Shown: positions 60,839-64,000 of the stretch, piece by piece
Position numbering within the stretch: the stretch's first letter is position 1
Layout: every line of letters begins with the position of its first letter
Source: Bolinopsis microptera
Taxonomy: Eukaryota > Ctenophora > Tentaculata > Lobata > Bolinopsidae
Length of the DNA: 64,000 bases
Assembly: GCF_026151205.1 (NCBI RefSeq)
Contig: NC_087075.1
Coordinates: 4,890,858-4,954,857, forward strand
Direction of reading: 5' to 3'
The notes under the pieces: generated by a model
What the model saw: the letters and a program-made list of their open reading frames with translations, nothing else
The model's database searches: none
Told to the model about the DNA's origin: nothing
Program-made: the position numbers and the translations under genes

Positions 60839-63800
60839 AGGACATGTTCAAACCTGGTTGGTGGTTTTGTTACACTGCCAAAATGGGCGATTTTCTCATT
60901 TTTACAATAACTCCATTAATAATTACTCGATGGTCTTGAAACTTTCAGAGACGATTATAATTGTCATAAAAAATAGTCTCAGGTCATCGGCTATGAATAA
61001 TATTGTAAAATGGCCCAGTTATATTGAAAAATGTAACATTTGGTTACACTTTTCAATGGCTCAGCCAATTATTAAATTCTAAAGATTCTTGCTTCACAAA
61101 AATGTACTTTAGGTATTTGCTTAGCTGTGGAATAAAAAAAGGCCCACTTTTGAGTTCATAAAAAGGCCCAAAATGGACATTTTGTAACATCTTGTTTTCA
61201 TGATATCTTTATAGTTTGTTACAACCACAGCTAGTGTAGAATATGTATTTAACTCCAAAACCAGGTTATTAGTGCAGCAATTCTTGTATAAAGGCATTAC
61301 CACAATCTTGGTATATGGTTCATAATCAATAAAAGGCCCATTTCTTTGAATAACGTAACATGGTTACAAATGAGTATGTTATACAGAGTTGTTTGATTTA
61401 GTATTGGTTTTAAGTTGGTTGATGCATTTAAATAAAGACATGAAACAACTTAACAAATTTAAAAATTGATAATTGGGACCAAATTATTGAATTTTGTAAC
61501 AATTTAAATGTAATGTAATTTAAATTTACGACAGAACGCGGTAAATTTAATCAAATGAATATAGCTAATTAGATTAAAGGTTGAATATTTAAAAACGTTT
61601 AATTTATATATCAAATTGTATAGAAAATAGAAATTGGGCCCTATATATTAAAATTTGTAACAATACAAAATTTTACAATTTTGGTGTACAAAATGCTTGA
61701 CCGGAACATTAAAACGTTACAAAATTCAATTTTTTGGGCCCAAGTACAAAATATGGTCAATGATATGGTTGATGGAACCCTTTATGACCTAGGCAAACTG
61801 GTCTGAACTTCAAAAACTATAATATAGCTTGCCTAACACCCCTCACACTAGGGTACATACTCTATACACTTACTTTCTAATGTTACATAATTCAAGTTCC
61901 GCAGCCATTTTATCAAATTGTATGAATAAGGATTGCTTCAGAATTTTGTATGAGAATCTAAAAACCATGTTACCAATATAAGAATATATTGAATATTCCA
62001 GATATGACCTTGGCAGTGAAAACATAAATATGTTACAGAATTCAATGTTTTGGGCCCAAGTACAAAATTTGGTCAAGAATATGGTTGATGGAACCCTTTG
62101 TGACCTAGAAAAACTGGTCTGAACTTGAAAAACTATTAAGAAGCTTCTCCAAAAACTCATTGAAAAAGTGTAACATAGAAATGTGTTACAAAATTCAATA
62201 TCCAGGGCCCCCAACTTAACTGCTATATCTCAGGACCTGAATATGTTACAAAAATTCTGATTCAAGGGTGCCCTCAGTCAAAGGGTCTAGTTTTTGTCAG
62301 TAGTTTCAGTTTTTCTTAAAATGTTACAGATTTCAATCTGGGGGCCCTAGTAAGGGGAAAAGTGGCATTCCGTTGGATTCGAATGTTCACAAGGATTTCT
62401 CAACGGAATATGGTAGTTAGGACCCCTACGAACATAATTAGACTTGTTGCCAATTTTGTATCTCAACGGAAACACCACTTTTACCACTTTTTACCACCTT
62501 TGTACCACCTTTCTGGTTTGCCAAATATCTTTAGTTGTGAACATCATAGAAGGCTGCAAATTAACCTAGAATGTTTATCTTATCAAGGAGTAAAACTTTT
62601 GTATCAAAAGTTTTTACATCGGACAATCAGCTAATTGGATAATTACCAATTAGTTAATCACCAAAAAAAGTGAAAATTTTTTATTGGCTTAAAATGATTG
62701 AAATCGTTTGAAACACGGAGAAATGTAGTTTTTAGAAAAACTTCAAAAATTTTTCACTTAAAATTTTTTTTCGAGACTTGAAAAAAAAGTTTGAAAATTT
62801 GAAAATATTTTTTTCCGCCAAAAGTGATCGAATTGCATGAAACGTGGAAAAATGCCTTGCAGAAAAATTTCGAAGATTTTTAGATTGAGGAATACTAAAA
62901 TCATCAATATTTGAAGTTGGAGTTCAGTAAATCTCGACATATTTTAGTAATTAGGAATAGCTTAGCGGAAAGGGCTGGACCTGAAAAAGGTTAACCACAC
63001 AATATTAGAGTTTCATAACTAATTAAAATACAGCTTTATCAAATTCCACATAAAGAAACAGCACAAAAGGACCATTTAAGATCGAACCGATTTTACCTGC
63101 TGTACTATCATTTTATTGATTTCAATGATCAAAACCTCTGTCAATCTTGCCAATCTATACCGGGTATCTGAATGTACCGGACCTCTTATTTACCTCTATA
63201 ATTAGACCCAGTTGTGCAAGAAATGCGATTTCTCACAGGGGTTTCTTTAAACTGTGCACTTTTTGTCACTCTCGCAACTCGCAAGAGGCCTGGTATTATA
63301 GGGGGGGGGGGGGGGGGGGGTATAGGAAGCGAGTGTAAATATACCTTCTATCATCCATTGTGGCTTTTTTGTATTGTGAATGCGCATGCCGCTTCGTTTG
63401 CTATGCCATATACCTCGAATAACCCCCATATGTCATTGCCAGGGTCGGGATAGAGCTGGAGATAGCATTGAAAAGTTGCTAGAAATAGCTAGATTTAGAG
63501 TAAACTGGTGGTAGCTGGGTGGTGCTAGCATGGATGTAGCAGAACGTAGATACACGGGGTTTCATTGGAGTTGGTTATTTTAATGGCCAAAGAGTGCCGG
63601 AACTAAAGTTACTTAAGATTGCAGTTTAGGGGCAGTGTAAACCACGGTGTAGTCAGGGACACAGAGCTACAGTGCAGGAGTACTGCAAAAGAACAGTGCA
63701 AGTGATACAGTCTGCAACAGTAAAACTCCGAAGAAGGAGATAAGATTGTGGCTGCAGAGGAGGAGAGTAGCTGGAACCTGATTGTGTTTGTGTTGAAAGA

Positions 63801-64000
63801 AGAGGAGGAAGAAGAGTTTCCTGCTCTGGTAACTGTATTTTTGGAAGAGGTGGGGTGAGAACTTATTTTCAAGCGACAAGGGTGGGCTGGAAGCAACCAG
63901 ATACAGCTATCCGACCTATTAAGATCACCGTCCTGAGCTTAACAGCATTTCATCAGAATCTTATGAAAACAGAGAGACTGACCCACTCTTTTTAGATCCA
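60839..64000. other. Repeat-rich tail, no gene seen
   Basis: Holds direct repeats of about 105 bp with a period of about 317 bp (61716-61820 and 62033-62138, shared 'tttgggcccaagtacaaaat' and 'atggttgatggaacccttt'), with weaker copies to 62350. Two degenerate repeats of about 130 bp follow at 62665-62900, and a 20-base G run at 63301-63320. Short frames, including a Ser-rich one at 63609-63896 (minus), are not supported as genes. Confidence 0.6.

Noticed and set aside
63609-63896. Ser-rich 95-codon minus-strand ORF
   Set aside because: Low-complexity composition, no domain, no splice or promoter context.

Overview
This is a eukaryotic, metazoan-type genomic window. It is AT-rich, its genes have many short exons with GT..AG introns, and its introns are full of minisatellites, foldback elements, DNA transposons and non-LTR retrotransposons. 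An animal Hrs/HGS gene (VHS, FYVE, UIM, coiled coil, Gln/Pro tail), a CEPT1/CHPT1-type phosphotransferase, a TATDN2-like gene and a secreted RNase T2 point to an invertebrate. The repeat types would fit a cnidarian or another early-branching or spiralian animal, but the species cannot be fixed from the sequence.

Layout. 1-12.1 kb (minus): seven consecutive internal exons of a choline/ethanolamine phosphotransferase, partial at both ends, with large minisatellite-bearing introns. 12.6-13.9 kb: a 1.3-kb TIR element with a second, inverted copy at 33.3-34.6 kb. 16.4-20.3 kb (minus): a TATDN2-like TatD nuclease gene whose frame is broken in several places. 20.7-36.6 kb (minus): a complete HGS/Hrs gene of about 15 exons. 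Its intron between the VHS and FYVE exons is about 9.3 kb and holds, on the opposite strand, a small secreted two-domain PLAT-like gene. That gene is itself split by a 4.1-kb TTAA-flanked element, which in turn carries a 2.1-kb transposon with terminal iterons and a 490-residue ORF. 37.6-38.8 kb (plus): a complete five-exon RNase T2 gene, divergent from HGS. 40.7-44.2 kb: SINE-like sequence and a LINE fragment. 44.5-50.2 kb: scattered, frame-broken coding-like exons of an unrecognised gene. 50.4-52.1 kb (minus): the 3' end of a LINE.

52.1-60.8 kb is a second copy of the HGS UIM/linker/FYVE exons plus the nested PLAT-like gene. It is in the same orientation as the first copy and differs by clean insertions: a full-length 4.25-kb CR1/L2-group LINE, a 561-bp G/C-bounded MITE and a 387-bp retroposon in copy 2; a 695-bp palindrome and the 4.1-kb TTAA element in copy 1. 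Each copy supplies an empty-site reference for the other, so target-site duplications can be read directly. The two copies may be a true segmental duplication or two haplotypes placed in series by assembly. 60.8-64 kb holds only repeats and no recognisable gene.

Functionally, HGS (endosomal sorting, ESCRT-0), CEPT1 (phospholipid synthesis), RNase T2 (secretory/lysosomal RNA digestion) and the TatD gene are unrelated neighbours. The chief interest is the nested gene, the duplication and the unusual transposons.
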